Source: Roseimicrobium sp. ORNL1
GTDB lineage: Bacteria; Verrucomicrobiota; Verrucomicrobiia; Verrucomicrobiales; Verrucomicrobiaceae
Direction of reading: 5' to 3'
NCBI RefSeq assembly: GCF_011044495.1
Contig: NZ_CP049143.1
Location: 1,984,001 to 2,048,000 of the forward strand
DNA: 64,000 bases
Shown: positions 52,415-60,347 of the stretch, piece after piece
Layout of the letters: every line of letters starts with the position of its first letter
How positions within the stretch are numbered: position 1 is the stretch's first letter
The notes under the pieces: generated by a model
What the model was told of the DNA's origin: nothing
Seen by the model: only the letters and a program-made list of their open reading frames with translations
Databases searched by the model: none
Made by a program: the position numbers and the translations under genes

Positions 52415-53596
52415 CTAGCCCGCGCGGTGAAAGGCCTGCTCCACATCCGCCCAGAGGTCTTCGATGTGCTCGATGCCCACTGAAAAACGCACGACGCCAT
52501 CGGTGATGCCGACGGCTTCGCGCACTTCACGCGGGATGCTCGCGTGGGTCATGCTCGCGGGATGGCAGATGAGGCTCTCGATGCCGCCGAGGCTCTCGGC
52601 CTTGGTGAAGTAGCGGGAGGCTTCCATCAAGGCCATGGTCTGCTCCAGGGTGAGGCCGAGGTCGGCGGTGACGATGCCGCTGCCGTTGCGCATCTGTTTG
52701 ATGGCCAGCTCATGCTGGGGGTGGGAGAGCAGGAAGGGGTAGCGCACCCACTTCACGCCCTTCATGTGCTCCAAGCGACCGGCGAAGGCGAGGGCGTTGG
52801 AGGCATGGCGCTCCATGCGCACGGCTTCCGTCTTGATGCCACGGGAGGTGAGCCAGGCATCGAAAGGGGAGGGCTGCAGGCCGAGCGCCTTCTGGGCGAA
52901 GATCATCTTCTCCTGCCATTCGTCGTCATCCGTGCAGACCGCACCGCCGAGAGCGTCGGAGTGGCCATTGGAATACTTCGTGGTGCTCAGCAGCGAGAGC
53001 GTGGCGCCGAGCGCGATGGGCTGCTGCACGTAGCTGGAGGCAAAGGTGTTGTCCACGACCACGGGGGCGTTCACCTCCTTCGCCACGGCGGAGATGGCGG
53101 CAATGTCCAGCACCTTGAGCAGCGGATTGGTGGGAGACTCGATCCACACCAGCGCGGGCTTCAGGTCGGTGATGTGATGGTAGTTCTCCGGATTGCTGAG
53201 ATCAAAGTAGGCGGTCTTGATGCCGAACTTTTCAAACACACGGGCGAAGAGGCGGTAGGTGCAGCCATACACATTCTCCTCCAGCACCACGGTGTCTCCG
53301 GCCTTCAGCGTGGAGACCACGGCGGTGATGGCGCTCACGCCGCTGGCGAAGACACAGGCGTGCTTGCAGCCCTCTAGCGAGGCGAGCGTCTGCTGGAGAT
53401 TGCGGAAGTTCGGATTGCCACTGCGGGTGTAGTCGAAGCCGCCGGGGTTGCCGTACTCAAACGTGCTGGTGAGATACACCGGCGGGATGACGGCGCCTGT
53501 TTCATCCTTCCAATTCTGCCCAACATGGATGGCAGCCGTTTCAAAGTGGCCGTGACCGTGGGAATCGGGGGTGGGGGATGAGGAAGGGGAGGACAT
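52415..53596 (-). CDS. Transsulfuration PLP enzyme (cystathionine gamma-synthase/lyase type)
   Basis: 393 residues, the typical length. A His/Ser-rich start leads into FETAAIHVGQNWKDETGAVIPPVYLTSTFEY. Then come YTRSGNPNFRNLQQTLASLEG, CVFASGVSAITAV, LEENVYGCTYRLF, WIESPTNPLLKVLDI, VVDNTFASSYVQQPIALGA, the Schiff-base Lys near 205 in LLSTTKYSNGHSDALGG and the ESLGGIESLICHPASMTHAS signature. The C-terminus VVRFSVGIEHIEDLWADVEQA is typical. MetB, MetZ and lyase cannot be told apart by motif reading. Confidence 0.9.
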   Translation of the reverse strand: MSSPSSSPTPDSHGHGHFETAAIHVGQNWKDETGAVIPPVYLTSTFEYGNPGGFDYTRSGNPNFRNLQQTLASLEGCKHACVFASGVSAITAVVSTLKAGDTVVLEENVYGCTYRLFARVFEKFGIKTAYFDLSNPENYHHITDLKPALVWIESPTNPLLKVLDIAAISAVAKEVNAPVVVDNTFASSYVQQPIALGATLSLLSTTKYSNGHSDALGGAVCTDDDEWQEKMIFAQKALGLQPSPFDAWLTSRGIKTEAVRMERHASNALAFAGRLEHMKGVKWVRYPFLLSHPQHELAIKQMRNGSGIVTADLGLTLEQTMALMEASRYFTKAESLGGIESLICHPASMTHASIPREVREAVGITDGVVRFSVGIEHIEDLWADVEQAFHRAG

Positions 53597-53690
53597 TGGC
53601 GTACAGAGGGGCGGGACAGTCCGAGGTCAGGGGGCGGTGGTCAAGAGGGGAGTGTGGAGTCGCGGAGGTGGCTGTGGAAGGATGGGAATT

Positions 53691-53950
53691 TGGGAAACCA
53701 CTAATGGACACTAACGGAACACTAATAAGGGAAAGATGAGCGGAAGGATGTTGGAGGGGGTACGGCTGAATTTTGATCGAGGACTCCGTTCAAAGCGGTG
53801 TCGCGGCCTCAAGGGAGGCCAGTGCCACCGCAGTCCAAGACGCAAAGCGAAGGGTCACATGCATGGAGATGTGTCGTATCGCGTTACGTCAGCACACCCC
53901 TGAGCCGCTTCAAAATTAGTGTCCCGTTAGTGTCTATTAGTGGTTTCCCA
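53691..53950. repeat. Inverted-repeat element (CCACTAATGGACACTAACGG family) with inner hairpin
   Basis: The left arm (53691-53727) contains TGGGAAACCACTAATGGACA. The right arm (53914-53950) is its inverted copy, ending TCTATTAGTGGTTTCCCA, with a few mismatches. Inside lies a hairpin GCGGTGTCGCGGCCTC / GAGGCC...CCACCGC (53795-53831). The element fills most of the 425-base gap between the PLP gene and bioD. It looks like a non-autonomous mobile repeat. Confidence 0.8.
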
Positions 53951-54021
53951 CATTCCTCCACTCGCCTTGAGCATCACAAGACATGGAGCCATCTGGAAAC
54001 TGACTGCTGAACACTGGCCAC

Positions 54022-54660
54022 TCACACCGCTTGCTCAATCGCCCGGAGCAACTCGGACGCATCCGTCTCGCCGTGCATGATTTCACCGAGCACGGGGATG
54101 CCCATGCGGTCGAGGATCATGCTGTTGGAGATGCTGGCAGCGTCGCGTTCGGCGGAGGCGTAGTTGAGGATGATGCCGGGGCAGGTGAGGCCGCGGGACT
54201 GGATGTTCCGCACGGTGAGGATGGTGTGGTTCAGTGCGCCGAGCTTGTTGTTCACCACGACGACGACGGGCCAGCCGAGGTGCTCGGCGAAATCTGCGGC
54301 GGTGTACTTTTCCGTGATCGGCACCTCCCAGCCGCCCACGCCTTCCACGAGGATGTGCTCCGCGCGTGAACGCAGGGAGACACAGGCCGCGAGGACGGCA
54401 TCCGGCTCGATGGGCTGATTCTCGATGAGCGAGGATGCGTAGGGTGAAGCGGGAATCTTCATCCAGCAGGGATTGAGTTCATCCATACTGAAGCCATCCG
54501 CACCGGCTGCACGGAGGTGGGCGACGTCCTCGCGACTGCCGCAGCAAAAAGGTTTGCAACCCACCGCGACGCGCCCACTGGCTTTGAAGGCTTCCAGGAG
54601 GCGGCAAGTCACATAGGTCTTTCCGGCATCCGTGTCCGTGCCGGTGATGAAAATCTGCAT
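54022..54660 (-). CDS. bioD: ATP-dependent dethiobiotin synthetase
   Basis: 212 residues. It closes the ureido ring of DAPA to form dethiobiotin. P-loop TGTDTDAGKTYVT spans about 6-18. GCKPFCCGS (with the catalytic Lys and substrate-binding segment), then HILVEGVGGWEVPI and VVVVVNNKLGALNHTILT follow. CGSREDV replaces the usual pattern around the KPV/SG segment. No other bio gene is adjacent. Confidence 0.93.
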   Translation of the reverse strand: MQIFITGTDTDAGKTYVTCRLLEAFKASGRVAVGCKPFCCGSREDVAHLRAAGADGFSMDELNPCWMKIPASPYASSLIENQPIEPDAVLAACVSLRSRAEHILVEGVGGWEVPITEKYTAADFAEHLGWPVVVVVNNKLGALNHTILTVRNIQSRGLTCPGIILNYASAERDAASISNSMILDRMGIPVLGEIMHGETDASELLRAIEQAV

Positions 54661-54707
54661 GCGTGCATGGTTAAGCGGATGGGACGTGGTGCAAGAGGGA
54701 AGAACGT

Positions 54708-54844
54708 AAACGCAAAGCAGCAGAGCAGCAAAGGTGTGGTGGGTAAGCGCTGGGAAATGAAAGCCCGGGTGGACGTCGCCTGATTTTATCGTGCATTTCC
54801 AGACATGGCTCTATCCTTTGCTGCTCTGCTGCTTTGCGTTTCAC
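54708..54844. repeat. Inverted pair of CGCAAAGCAGC-type repeats
   Basis: AAACGCAAAGCAGCAGAGCA (54708-54727) continues to AGCAAAGG, and the inverted copy CTTTGCTGCTCTGCTGCTTT lies at about 54816-54835. The arms flank about 80 bases. This accounts for the gap between bioD and the pentapeptide gene. Confidence 0.8.
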
Positions 54845-54935
54845 CGTTCCCGCCCTGCCACCGCTGGGGTCCTCCCGTGGAAATTTAGAGAAAATCGCGT
54901 GACGCAGGCGCGTAGATGCGCATAACACTGCCTTC

Positions 54936-55442
54936 ATGTCCCAAGACCTGACTCCCCAGGAACTGCGCTCGCACTCGGAATGGCTCTCCAGCAATGGAGC
55001 GTCCGGCAAGCAGTTGTCCAAAAAGAATGCGGACCTCACGGGAACCGACCTGACCGGGGCGAACCTGGCGAAGGCTGTTCTCCCGGATGCGCGCCTCGAT
55101 CGTGCCACGCTGGTGGGCACCGACTTTTCCGGAGCGGACCTGCGCGGCGCGAGCCTGGAAGGCACGGACGCGGATGGTGCGCGGTTCATCAATGCAAAGA
55201 TGCGCGACGTGAATCTCTGCGAGACCAGTCTGCAGGGTGCTCAACTCGATGGAGCGGACCTGAGCCATGCCTTCGCAGAAGGAGCCCAGTGCTCCGGCGC
55301 GAGCTTCACCGGTGCGGACCTCACGGAAGCGGATTTCAGCGACGCGGATCTGGATGGGGCCAACCTCACCGATGCCAAGCAAGGTGGCCTGAATCTCAGC
55401 GGCGCTGAGATCTCGGACACGCGTGGTCTGACGAGAGGCTAG
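54936..55442 (+). CDS. Pentapeptide-repeat protein
   Basis: 168 residues. After about 27 N-terminal residues the chain is a run of A(D/N)LxX pentapeptides from about residue 30 to 160, for example ADLTGTDLTGANLAKAVLPD, LVGTDFSGADLRGASLEGTD and FTGADLTEADFSDADLDGAN. This predicts a right-handed quadrilateral beta-helix. Some such proteins mimic DNA and bind gyrase; nothing here proves that. No membrane or signal segment. It is the first gene of a possible pair with the rhomboid gene 90 bases downstream. Confidence 0.93.
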   Translation: MSQDLTPQELRSHSEWLSSNGASGKQLSKKNADLTGTDLTGANLAKAVLPDARLDRATLVGTDFSGADLRGASLEGTDADGARFINAKMRDVNLCETSLQGAQLDGADLSHAFAEGAQCSGASFTGADLTEADFSDADLDGANLTDAKQGGLNLSGAEISDTRGLTRG

Positions 55443-55532
55443 TGCTGGCCAACCAGAGTTGAATGATTGGGCAGTGGTGAGGCGTGCCTCTTCCACTTGC
55501 CCACGTGATGTGCCTGCTTATCTGATCCATTG

Positions 55533-56477
55533 ATGGAACAAAGACCGGAGGGCACTGATGCATTGCCGCGTGAGGAGAGCGAGAGCCCGCCTGCGCCGCC
55601 CGTCGTGATCTCCAGGCGCACTTGGGCGACATGGGTCTTCTTCTTCGCCTGCATTGGCATTTTCGTAGGGATCAATCTCGAGGACGGAGACAAGAAGTAC
55701 ACCTGGGCGGTGCTGGAACGCTTCGGCTTTTTCCCGGCGACGGTAATTTGGGAGGGAGCCTGGTGGGGCGCAGTGACTTCCGCGTTCGTGCACATCAATC
55801 TGATCCACGCCTTCTTCAATCTCTACTGGCTGTGGAATCTGGGCAGGCTCATGGAGGATGAGATTGGCTCGTGGCGTTTCCTCGTCTTTTATCTGGGGGC
55901 GGCGATCGTCAGTTCCACGGCGCAGCTTGCTGTGTCCGACCAGACCGGCATTGGAGCTTCCGGAGCGGTGTATGCCCTCTTCGGCTTCATGTGGCGCACG
56001 CGGTTGGTGTATCCGAAATTTCAGAGCATCATGGTGCCGCAGACCATCAAGACGTTCTTCATCTGGCTGGTGGCCTGCTTCGTCCTGACGGCAGCGGACA
56101 TGATGAAGATAGCCAATGGCGCGCATGTGGCCGGCCTGATCTATGGAGCCGTGGTGGCGGAATGTTTTGTGATCCGGCGTCCACGGATCCCCTATGCCGT
56201 CGGCGCGACAGCACTCGCGGCGTTGTCACTGGTACCCCTCTGGTGGGCTCCCTGGTCAAATACCTGGCAGGGGGTGAAGGCCCAAGGCGCACTGAATGCC
56301 GGCAAGGAGGAGGTGGCAATCGTGCGCCTGAGCATCATCATCGAGCGTGATCCCAAGAATGCCTGGGCGTACCGAACCCGTGGCAGGCTGTACCAAGAAA
56401 TGGGCGAATCTGAAAAAGCGGCGGCCGATTTCCAACGGGCGCAGGAATTGAGTGCGTCTGCGAAGGAAAAGGAATAG
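55533..56477 (+). CDS. Rhomboid-family intramembrane serine protease with TPR-like tail
   Basis: 314 residues from ATG 55533. Six membrane helices span about 28-245. The catalytic Ser is in GIGASGAVYALFGF (about residue 142) and the His in NGAHVAGLIYGAVV (about 197). The loop-1 element WEGAWWGAVTSAFVHINLIHAFFN corresponds to the conserved 'HxxxxHxxxN' region. The tail (about 255-310) is one or two TPR-like helices: DPKNAWAYRTRGRLYQEMGESEKAAADF. Substrates unknown. Confidence 0.9.
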   Translation: MEQRPEGTDALPREESESPPAPPVVISRRTWATWVFFFACIGIFVGINLEDGDKKYTWAVLERFGFFPATVIWEGAWWGAVTSAFVHINLIHAFFNLYWLWNLGRLMEDEIGSWRFLVFYLGAAIVSSTAQLAVSDQTGIGASGAVYALFGFMWRTRLVYPKFQSIMVPQTIKTFFIWLVACFVLTAADMMKIANGAHVAGLIYGAVVAECFVIRRPRIPYAVGATALAALSLVPLWWAPWSNTWQGVKAQGALNAGKEEVAIVRLSIIIERDPKNAWAYRTRGRLYQEMGESEKAAADFQRAQELSASAKEKE

Positions 56478-56485
56478 TCGCGGAA

Positions 56486-57328
56486 CTACTGCATCAGCCC
56501 CGGTACCGGCTTGCCCATGAGGAGCGGAGCCACGTGGTCGCGGATGAACTCCATCTTGATGTTGTCGAAGTGGTGGCCGTAGTCGCCATCGGCCTCGAGC
56601 TCTTTGGTCCAGTGAATGGTGACGATTTTCTCGGCGTACAGGCGGCGGGTTTCGTCGGAGGCTCCGCGAGGCAGGGTGAAGCCGCGAAGGCCCGCGCCGG
56701 GGTCGTGCTTCTTCCGGTCGGCGGTGCCGGAGAAGGGCATGAGAAAGCGGAGCATGCGATCGTGCGTGGAGGTGTAGAGGTACACTTTTCCGCGCACACG
56801 CCGGAGGGCGTTCGTGAGATCGTAGTCCTCGCTGATGGAGGTGCCGAGAAGCACGACGTGCTCGACATTCACGGACTCGGGCAGGTACTCCAGGGCGAAG
56901 ATGGCCACGGCGGTGCCGGCGGAGAAGCCGAGCAGGCTCACCGGCGCGGTGGGGAAGGCGGCGGTCTGGCGCTGGATTTCGGCGGCCATCTTCCGTGCCC
57001 CCGCGCGCTTGTAGGCCACGGGAGCGTCCTGGTCTGCCACGAGTCCTTTGCCTGTCTCCCATGAGAACATTTCTCCGGCGCCGCGATAGCCTGCGGCGAG
57101 CAGGCCTTCCTTCACGCCCTCCGACCAGTTCTTCTTTCCCGTGCCGCCGCCCGCGCCATCCAGGAAGTAGAGGTAGCCATGCTTCATCCGCTTATCCCGG
57201 TCCGGCAGGTGCTCGGGCAGGCCGGGGGAGGTGGGCTTGCTGGCACAACTGGCGAGCTGACCGGCGAGAGCTCCGAAGGCGAGGCTCCGGGCGAAATGGC
57301 GGCGGCTCAGCGTGGGGTGGGGATTCAT
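56486..57328 (-). CDS. Secreted alpha/beta-hydrolase-fold protein
   Basis: 280 residues. The start SRRHFARSLAFGALAG is Tat-like and is followed by LASCASKP, a lipobox. The fold is shown by KHGYLYFLDGAGGGTG, the nucleophile elbow LLGFSAGTAVAIFALEYL with Ser at about 138, VVLLGTSISEDYDL, VYLYTSTHDRMLRFLM with the candidate acid, and a late GHHFDN His. Family or substrate cannot be named. Convergent with the rhomboid gene. Confidence 0.75.
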   Translation of the reverse strand: MNPHPTLSRRHFARSLAFGALAGQLASCASKPTSPGLPEHLPDRDKRMKHGYLYFLDGAGGGTGKKNWSEGVKEGLLAAGYRGAGEMFSWETGKGLVADQDAPVAYKRAGARKMAAEIQRQTAAFPTAPVSLLGFSAGTAVAIFALEYLPESVNVEHVVLLGTSISEDYDLTNALRRVRGKVYLYTSTHDRMLRFLMPFSGTADRKKHDPGAGLRGFTLPRGASDETRRLYAEKIVTIHWTKELEADGDYGHHFDNIKMEFIRDHVAPLLMGKPVPGLMQ

Positions 57329-57361
57329 GGGGTGTTAGGAACGGTTGGGCCGGTGAGGGTG

Positions 57362-57460
57362 GAACGCAAAGCAACAAAGCAGCAAAGGGGGACAATGAGT
57401 TCAGGCTGGAAGCCTAACCTCCATCGAATCTTTGCTGCTTTTGCTGCTTTGCGTTTCATC
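57362..57460. repeat. Inverted pair of CGCAAAGCAGC-type repeats
   Basis: GAACGCAAAGCAACAAAGCA (57362-57381) continues to GCAAAGG. The inverted partner CTTTGCTGCTTTTGCTGCTT (57430-57449) ends in TGCGTTTCATC. The arms flank about 40 bases. It lies just upstream of the leader region described next. Confidence 0.8.
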
Positions 57461-57501
57461 TTATGAGAGGGGCAGCCATCCATCCGGCAATCTGGTCGTC
57501 A

Positions 57502-57530
57502 TTGACGTCCCGACATTCGTACCTTATGGA
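57502..57530 (+). promoter_or_regulatory. Possible promoter of the EamA leader transcript
   Basis: TTGACG (57502-57507) and TATGGA (57525-57530) are separated by 17 bases. If used, transcription would start near 57537, just before the leader ATG at 57541, which would make translation nearly leaderless and lose the GGAG at 57528-57531. A promoter farther upstream is the alternative. Confidence 0.35.
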
Positions 57531-57540
57531 GTGAATGTTC

Positions 57541-57630
57541 ATGCGCGCCATCGCCGCCATCATTATTAGCGTCACTCGCCTCTGGCTTATCAAGCCGGAC
57601 GGGCGGAGTGGTGACGCGGTGATGCGATGA
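57541..57630 (+). CDS. Leader peptide with clustered Ile codons, upstream of the EamA gene
   Basis: 29 codons, ATG 57541 to TGA 57628-57630, beginning MRAIAAIIISVTRLWLIK. Four of the first nine codons are Ile (ATC, ATC, ATT, ATT), with three consecutive; Val, Leu, Leu and another Ile follow. GGAG at 57528-57531 gives a 9-base spacing, and an in-frame ATG at 57535 is the alternative start. The composition and placement match leader peptides of ilv/thr-type attenuators. It is too short to be a functional protein on its own. Confidence 0.7.
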   Translation: MRAIAAIIISVTRLWLIKPDGRSGDAVMR

Positions 57631-57725
57631 CGCAGCCGCAAGCGAAACGCGAGACAGCAAACAGCAGCAGTCGTTTCCCAAAGTTTCCCCACCACCCGCC
57701 CGCCTCACCGGTGAGCGGGTTTTTT
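57544..57725 (+). promoter_or_regulatory. Transcription attenuator (ribosome-mediated) of the EamA exporter gene
   Basis: Four pairing segments are visible. Segment 1 is 57544-57558 (CGCGCCATCGCCGCC). Segment 2 is 57601-57613 (GGGCGG-A-GTGGTG), segment 3 is 57690-57709 and segment 4 is 57710-57719. Segment 2 pairs with CACCAC-CCGCCC (57690-57701), 12 bp with one bulge. That uses the CCC at 57699-57701 needed for the 3:4 terminator. Segments 1 and 2 also pair partly (CCGCC/GGCGG, CCAT/GTGG, CGCG/CGCG). A ribosome stalled on the Ile codons (57559-57567) would mask segment 1, free segment 2 and allow 2:3, preventing termination. Continued translation would favour termination. This reading is structural inference. 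Confidence 0.65.
57699..57725 (+). terminator. Attenuator terminator upstream of the EamA gene
   Basis: CCCG-C-CTCACC (57699-57709) pairs with GGTGAG-CGGG (57710-57719), with one bulged C, followed by six T residues (57720-57725) and GTTTT. The fold needs a short loop taken from the central CCGG, so the actual stem is probably 8-9 bp. It stands 45 bases before the ATG of the transporter and terminates no complete upstream gene. Confidence 0.75.
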
Positions 57726-57769
57726 GTTTTCCAGCTCTTCGCCCTTCCTCCGCAAGCCCGACCAATCTC

Positions 57770-58759
57770 ATGTCCCAGACCTCGACTTCTTCCTCTTCCT
57801 CAGCTCTCCGATCCTCGATGGCCACCTACGGCATCGTGGCGGCGAGTTCCCTGTTCTTTTGTTCCAAGGCGGTTTTTGTGAAGCTGGCCTTCCGCTATCA
57901 AATGGATGCGGTCACCGTGCTGGCGCTGCGGATGGCGATGGCTCTTCCCTTTTTCCTGATCGGCGGCTGGCTCGACGCCCGGAAAAATCCACGGCCCATT
58001 TCACGGAAAGACTGGGGAATGCTGGCACTGCTCGGCTTCTTCGGCTGGTACCTTTCTTCCGTGGTGAACTTCATGGGTCTGGAGCACGTGAGCGTGGGGC
58101 TGGAGCGGATGATCCTCTATACCTATCCTTCGATCGTGATTCTCGGGTCGGTGCTCTTTTTTAAGAAGCCGCTGCGGTTCGTCGTGGTCGCGGCGATGGC
58201 TGTTTCCTACGTTGGAATCATCATTGGCTACCAAGCCGAAGCTGCCACTTCCAGCTCGGAAACGCTCTATGGTGCCCTTCTCGTTTTTGCGAGCGCGGTT
58301 AGTTATGCCGTTTTTGTCATGTTAAGTGGCCAAGTCGTTTCGCGCATCGGTCCCATCCGATTTACCTCCTGCGTGGTGGGTTTTTCCGCAATTTTCGTAC
58401 TCATTCATTTTTGCCTGACACACCCTCCCTCACTGCTTATCAACCTTTCTCCCGGCGCCTACGGGTGCGGAATTGCGCTTGCGATTGCGGGCACGGTAAT
58501 TCCGTCTTATCTGTTCGGAATCGGTCTAAAAAGGGCTGGATCCCAGGCTTTTGCGATCATTGGCATGGTGGGCCCCCTGGGTACTGTTTTCCTAGGGTGG
58601 TTCATTTTGGGAGAGGCGTTGAATCTCACCCAGATCCTTGGTCTCCTCCTCACCTTGGCAGGTGGTCTCGCTGTAAGCTTGTTAAAGGACAAGCCCGTTT
58701 CTGAGGCTACTATGAGGCCAGAGAAAGCTAAGGTAATGCGTGACGCATCTCAGTCCTGA
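57770..58759 (+). CDS. EamA/DMT-family transporter (RhaT/YdcZ-type exporter)
   Basis: 329 residues with ten predicted helices in two EamA halves: VAASSLFFCSKAVFVKLAFR, LGFFGWYLSSVVNFMGLEHV, SIVILGSVLFFKKPLR and, in the second half, YAVFVMLSGQVVSRIGPIRF, GCGIALAIAGTVIPSYLFGI, GMVGPLGTVFLGWFILGEAL. The family exports small metabolites, including amino acids (RhtA, YdeD). The isoleucine-codon attenuator just upstream suggests that its expression tracks branched-chain amino acid supply (inference). The 3' end overlaps the convergent CHAD gene by 32 bases. Confidence 0.9.
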   Translation: MSQTSTSSSSSALRSSMATYGIVAASSLFFCSKAVFVKLAFRYQMDAVTVLALRMAMALPFFLIGGWLDARKNPRPISRKDWGMLALLGFFGWYLSSVVNFMGLEHVSVGLERMILYTYPSIVILGSVLFFKKPLRFVVVAAMAVSYVGIIIGYQAEAATSSSETLYGALLVFASAVSYAVFVMLSGQVVSRIGPIRFTSCVVGFSAIFVLIHFCLTHPPSLLINLSPGAYGCGIALAIAGTVIPSYLFGIGLKRAGSQAFAIIGMVGPLGTVFLGWFILGEALNLTQILGLLLTLAGGLAVSLLKDKPVSEATMRPEKAKVMRDASQS

Positions 58760-59558
58760 TTTTGCGTGGCGGACGTGAAAATGCCTTTTCCGCCCGTCGC
58801 CCGATTCGAGAGAGCAGATGGTCGCGTTGTTCCTGTATTTTTGGCTGCCACCCGCGTACAGGCTGGATGGTGCCCGCTTCTGCGGAGTCACTAAACACGT
58901 CCAAATCGTGACAATCTCCAAGCAGTGAGCCGATCTTCCGCGTACGGCGCAGGCGCTTGGGGTGGTGCAGCCACCGCTCGAGTGCCGTGGACTGGTAGTA
59001 GAGCCGTTTCACTTTTTTGCGCCATTCGTGGAGATTCTCCGCGCTGGGCTCTTCTTGGGCGTCCTGCCATGCCTTCCGGCTGGTCTTGTAAGACTTGGCA
59101 TAGGAGTCGCCCAGCATCTCCCAAGTGAGTTGAGAGAGGTCCAGCAAGCCGATGTCGATCAGCAGTTGTTCCGAGAGCATTCTGGCTTTGTCGACTTTCC
59201 CATGAGTGGATCCGGCATCAGCATGAATGCCCGAGACAGAGGCTCCGAGTTTATGCGCCAATTTCGTAAGAACTAAGGTGTCCCGCTGACCGGATAGTAG
59301 GTTTTTCAAGTCACGGACATCGCTGAGCACGGACTTCATGGTGGGGTCTGGAACCACCGGCTTGGCGAGGCGCAGCATTGCCTGCAGCTTCTTCATGCGC
59401 TTGCGCAGGCTGTGGACCCCCTGCTCCTCCCATTTTGGCACCTTATGGATGTCGCGTGCCGCCTGCTGCACGAGTTGGGTGAGCAGGCGGTGTAGCCAGC
59501 GTCCGGCGTGACTTTGGGAGGTGCGGCTGGACGTGGCGATTTCCGAAGCCAAGTTCAT
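58728..59558 (-). CDS. CHAD-domain protein
   Basis: 276 residues, helical throughout. The CHAD (conserved histidine alpha-helical domain) pattern is VHSLRKRMKKLQAMLRLAKP near the N-terminus and LHEWRKKVKRLYYQSTALE in the second half, plus RKIGSLLGDCHDLDVF. Conserved His and basic residues bind polyphosphate in characterised members. No CYTH domain is fused. Confidence 0.9.
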   Translation of the reverse strand: MNLASEIATSSRTSQSHAGRWLHRLLTQLVQQAARDIHKVPKWEEQGVHSLRKRMKKLQAMLRLAKPVVPDPTMKSVLSDVRDLKNLLSGQRDTLVLTKLAHKLGASVSGIHADAGSTHGKVDKARMLSEQLLIDIGLLDLSQLTWEMLGDSYAKSYKTSRKAWQDAQEEPSAENLHEWRKKVKRLYYQSTALERWLHHPKRLRRTRKIGSLLGDCHDLDVFSDSAEAGTIQPVRGWQPKIQEQRDHLLSRIGRRAEKAFSRPPRKIRTEMRHALP

Positions 59559-59634
59559 GCACCAGACGGTTACGCTGCTCGCGAGGTTTTTGCTCCCCCT
59601 CGATTGCGATCTCTAGCGCAAAACGCGCGCAGAG

Positions 59635-60141
59635 TTATTCCTTCTCGCGCGTCAAAAGGTGCTCCTTGCGGCGAAGCCGGGCCGTCTGGATCTGTGCCAG
59701 CTCTTGGGCGCGGGTGAGGGTCCACTGCGGAGCTGAGACACGGAGGTTCCAATGCCAGGCGTGGATGAGGACGCGTTGGCGCTGCTCGTTGAACCATTCG
59801 AAGAAGAGCAAATTCTTGAGGCTACCCGTGGACGGCGCGAGAACGCTGCTGGCAGGTGGAGCGCTTTTCCGCAGGGTTTGTGTAATCCTCCGGGAGGCAG
59901 TCATCTCGCCCACAGTGCCAATTTGATGACGATGAAGCTTTGAAAGCAGGGTGTTGTCGGTTTTTGGGACGTGGTTGACGATCTCAATGCTGCACCCGGC
60001 GATGTCACTCAGGAAGTTGCCCTGTAATTCTACGTGAATCTCGTGTTGAGCTCCTGCGAGTTGGATAATGCCGGTGACGAGATTGGGGATTTCGTTGCTG
60101 AACGTGGCAGTGAGAACAGCGTTACTGAGCTGGAGGTCCAT
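59635..60141 (-). CDS. Hypothetical protein
   Basis: 168 residues from ATG 60141 (MDLQLSNAVLTATFSNEIPN); the frame to 60273 is less likely. The first 75 residues are beta-like (NEIPNLVTGIIQLAGAQHEI, HVELQGNFLSDIAG). The rest is helical and basic, ending QTARLRRKEHLLTREKE. No signal peptide and no family resemblance. It may be cytoplasmic. Coding use is consistent with neighbours but support is modest. Confidence 0.5.
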   Translation of the reverse strand: MDLQLSNAVLTATFSNEIPNLVTGIIQLAGAQHEIHVELQGNFLSDIAGCSIEIVNHVPKTDNTLLSKLHRHQIGTVGEMTASRRITQTLRKSAPPASSVLAPSTGSLKNLLFFEWFNEQRQRVLIHAWHWNLRVSAPQWTLTRAQELAQIQTARLRRKEHLLTREKE

Positions 60142-60347
60142 TGCATAAAATATAAGAGGATCAACAATGGCGGGCAAGTGGCACGATGCCTCAAGCGAGG
60201 GCTCTCCTAGGCTCCAACACGATGATGCCGAGCCACAAAGACACCCCAGATTGTTAATCACGATTAATAACAAAATCCTTTGTGCCCTAGTGTCTTCGGG
60301 TCTCTGTGTTGAAGTCCCTGACGCTCCAAGTCCGGAACCGCTCGCCC

